Position numbers and translations under genes: made by a program | Source: Gymnogyps californianus | Taxonomy: Eukaryota; Chordata; Aves; Accipitriformes; Cathartidae | Length of the DNA stretch: 64,000 nt | Reading direction: 5' to 3' | NCBI RefSeq assembly: GCF_018139145.2 | Contig: NC_059478.1 | Coordinates: 31,743,001 to 31,807,000, forward strand | The notes under the pieces: generated by a model | What the model was told of the DNA's origin: nothing | The model's database searches: none | What the model saw: only the letters and a program-made list of their open reading frames with translations | Part shown: one piece after another, positions 62,383-64,000 of the stretch | Numbering within the stretch: position 1 is the stretch's first letter | Layout: each line of letters starts with the position of its first letter

Positions 62383-62396
62383 GTTGCCGTGGCAAC
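62383..62396. promoter_or_regulatory. Palindromic X-box (GTTGCCGTGGCAAC)
   Basis: GTTGCC and GGCAAC form a perfect inverted repeat around the spacer GT. The dyad extends one more base pair on each side (62382-62397). It fits the RFX consensus GTNRCC-N(0-3)-RGYAAC exactly. An AT-rich flank with AAAATAAAAATG follows within 30 bp. No gene start is visible nearby, so it would act as a distal or intronic element. Function is inferred from the motif alone. Confidence 0.55.
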
Positions 62397-64000
62397 AACT
62401 TGTTGCTGGGCATAAAAATAAAAATGCTTTCTGTCACTCTGGGAATGTAAATCAATAATTGCCAGGGTAAAACGAGAGTTCGTTCTGCCATATCATATTC
62501 AGGTGATTTGTTAATCAAACCCACACCATTAAGACCTGTGCTCACAGTGAAAGCACAGCTGTTCCCCATGGGTTACACGGACCCCTTGGAGCTGGGACAG
62601 CACAAGATCTGTGCATCACTTAAATCCCATTTTAACCTGGTCTGTGGAACTAAGTGGTCTACGGTCCACACATTTGCTTCTGCACAGTGGAACTGATGTT
62701 TTTGCCATCCATTTTGATGTGTAAGAATGATCTTTTTATTTACTCATTAATGTCCTGTTTTGATAGTAACTAAAGCCATTGAGGAAGAAAAGAAAACATA
62801 TAGAAATAATATTATGAGGTAGCCTTGTCAGAAATACCGTACACAATGTACACCATAGATAATTTTTCCACTCCTATGCAAACCACTGTTCAGACTGGTG
62901 CAGGCAGTGATCCTTAGCAAAACCACATTATTGGGACTAACAGTAGGCTGCAATACATGCACAAAACTACCTATTACGTGCCTATGAACCACACGGATCC
63001 CTGTGAAACTTGAAGTTTTTCCAAAATTTAATTAGAAACCAGGTAATTTAAACATCTAGCTTATATGACTTACAGCAAATAAAAGAGCAAGTTGAAATTT
63101 ATATCTATTCTCCCCCCACCCCTCTCAGCAAATAAACCAGTTCAATCTAAGGAAAATATGAGAAAAGATAAAGCGTGAAGCACTATGTAGAGTCAAAACT
63201 GTGCCATGTGAGGCGGCCCCAGTTCTGAAAGTCTCTCCAGACTGAAGTTACAGTGGGGTCTGCTCCACCCCAAACTGGTCCGTGACAGAGAGGACACAAG
63301 AACAGCTTGAAGCCACTGCCACTTGCTCCCACAATTTGTTAGTTTGGCTTTAACCCACACCCCCCAATAGAGGTGGCAAATACCCTTTCTCCCTGTGCCC
63401 TCCTAGCAGGCCCTCCGCTAATCATCAAGCATTTCTACATCTCAAGTGGAGAACTGGGAGGTTAATGAATATGCAGAAGTCACATCTGCAGCCTAAACAT
63501 ACAGGAATCATTTCAATGAGTCATGTATTTATAGCAAGAAATTTCTATTCTTAGAAACATAATTAGGGCCGGAGATTCATACGAACAACTCTAATCTACT
63601 TGAATGAAAGAACATGCAAGTACCCCCAAGCAGAATTTATCCTCCTGTATTCAGACAAAAATATGCTGGGTCTTTGGCTGGATACAGCTTTCAACAGGAA
63701 AAAGGAAGAAGAATCGAATCAGGTTTAGTGAGTCCAACAGGTAGCTAAAGAAATTAGTTCTGAAAGTCCTGAACTTGGTTGGCAGCAATGAAATTCAGAG
63801 AAAAATTATCATGTTTTTGCCATAACTGATAATCAAGAAAAATAGATTAATGGCTTCTAGAATAATACAAAGCAATAAAGTATGCAGAAACTCATTAATA
63901 TATCTATTATGTAAGAGGTTGTGAATCATAAGCTTTTGTATTGTTGGAAAAGGAACGTTAAGCAAGAGGTTTGAATTTCAATACAACACATAAGTAGCAT
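62397..64000. other. Unique DNA, no supported gene
   Basis: No repeat or gene recognised. About 63430-63600 is AT-rich, with TGAGTCATG (an AP-1-like core) near 63518 and ATAATTAGGG near 63560, and looks like a possible conserved element. Confidence 0.5.

Overview
This looks like a stretch of bird nuclear genome. I find no protein-coding gene, rRNA or tRNA gene, CRISPR array or bacterial-style operon that I can defend. The strongest evidence for a bird is the set of repeats. There is a CR1 LINE 3' end with its octamer tail near 15.4 kb, and another CR1 fragment near 61.2 kb. There are several copies of two endogenous-retrovirus LTR families that, from memory, are widespread in bird genomes outside the landfowl. 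I also see very old MIR/L2-like SINE fragments of the kind that survive in birds, crocodilians and turtles. Open reading frames are short, overlap on both strands and resemble no protein I recognise. The longest ones lie inside tandem repeats. Whether the window is a large intron or intergenic DNA cannot be told from the sequence alone.

Layout. 1-4.85 kb: unique AT-rich DNA with one weak, leader-like ORF on the minus strand and an old CR1/L3-like fragment near 3.0-3.1 kb. 4.85-5.62 kb: an LTR of family B, cut at its 5' end, with half of a family A LTR embedded in it in the opposite orientation. 5.6-16.9 kb: mostly unique DNA with two MIR-like SINEs (9.8 and 14.05 kb), a further ancient fragment (13.3 kb), a perfect short hairpin (15.15 kb) and a CR1 3' end (15.33 kb). 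16.94-17.53 kb: a full-length family A LTR, plus strand. 17.5-33.7 kb: unique DNA with an A27 tract, a partly duplicated antisense MIR (26.1 kb) and an old CR1/L3-like tail (29.0 kb). 33.7-35.18 kb: a minus-strand proviral fragment comprising a family A 5' LTR, a primer-binding site resembling tRNA-Lys, and a leader made of about eleven 48-50 bp tandem repeats, with no gag, pol or env seen. 35.2-47.2 kb: unique DNA, strongly T-rich on the plus strand around 41.5-42.9 kb. 47.167-48.320 kb: a complete solo family B LTR flanked by a perfect 5-bp target-site duplication. 48.3-64 kb: unique DNA with an AT-rich dyad cluster (52.0-52.2 kb), two RFX X-box-like motifs (58.48 and 62.38 kb) and a CR1 fragment (61.2 kb).

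No genes act together here. The functional sequence, if any, is probably regulatory: conserved-looking homeodomain-type AT-rich blocks and the X-box motifs. The most interesting structures are the LTR nest at 5 kb, the proviral leader minisatellite and its shared motif with the LTR B minisatellite, and the palindromic X-box at 62.38 kb. LTR family letters A and B are my own labels. Family assignments come from remembered consensus features, not a search.
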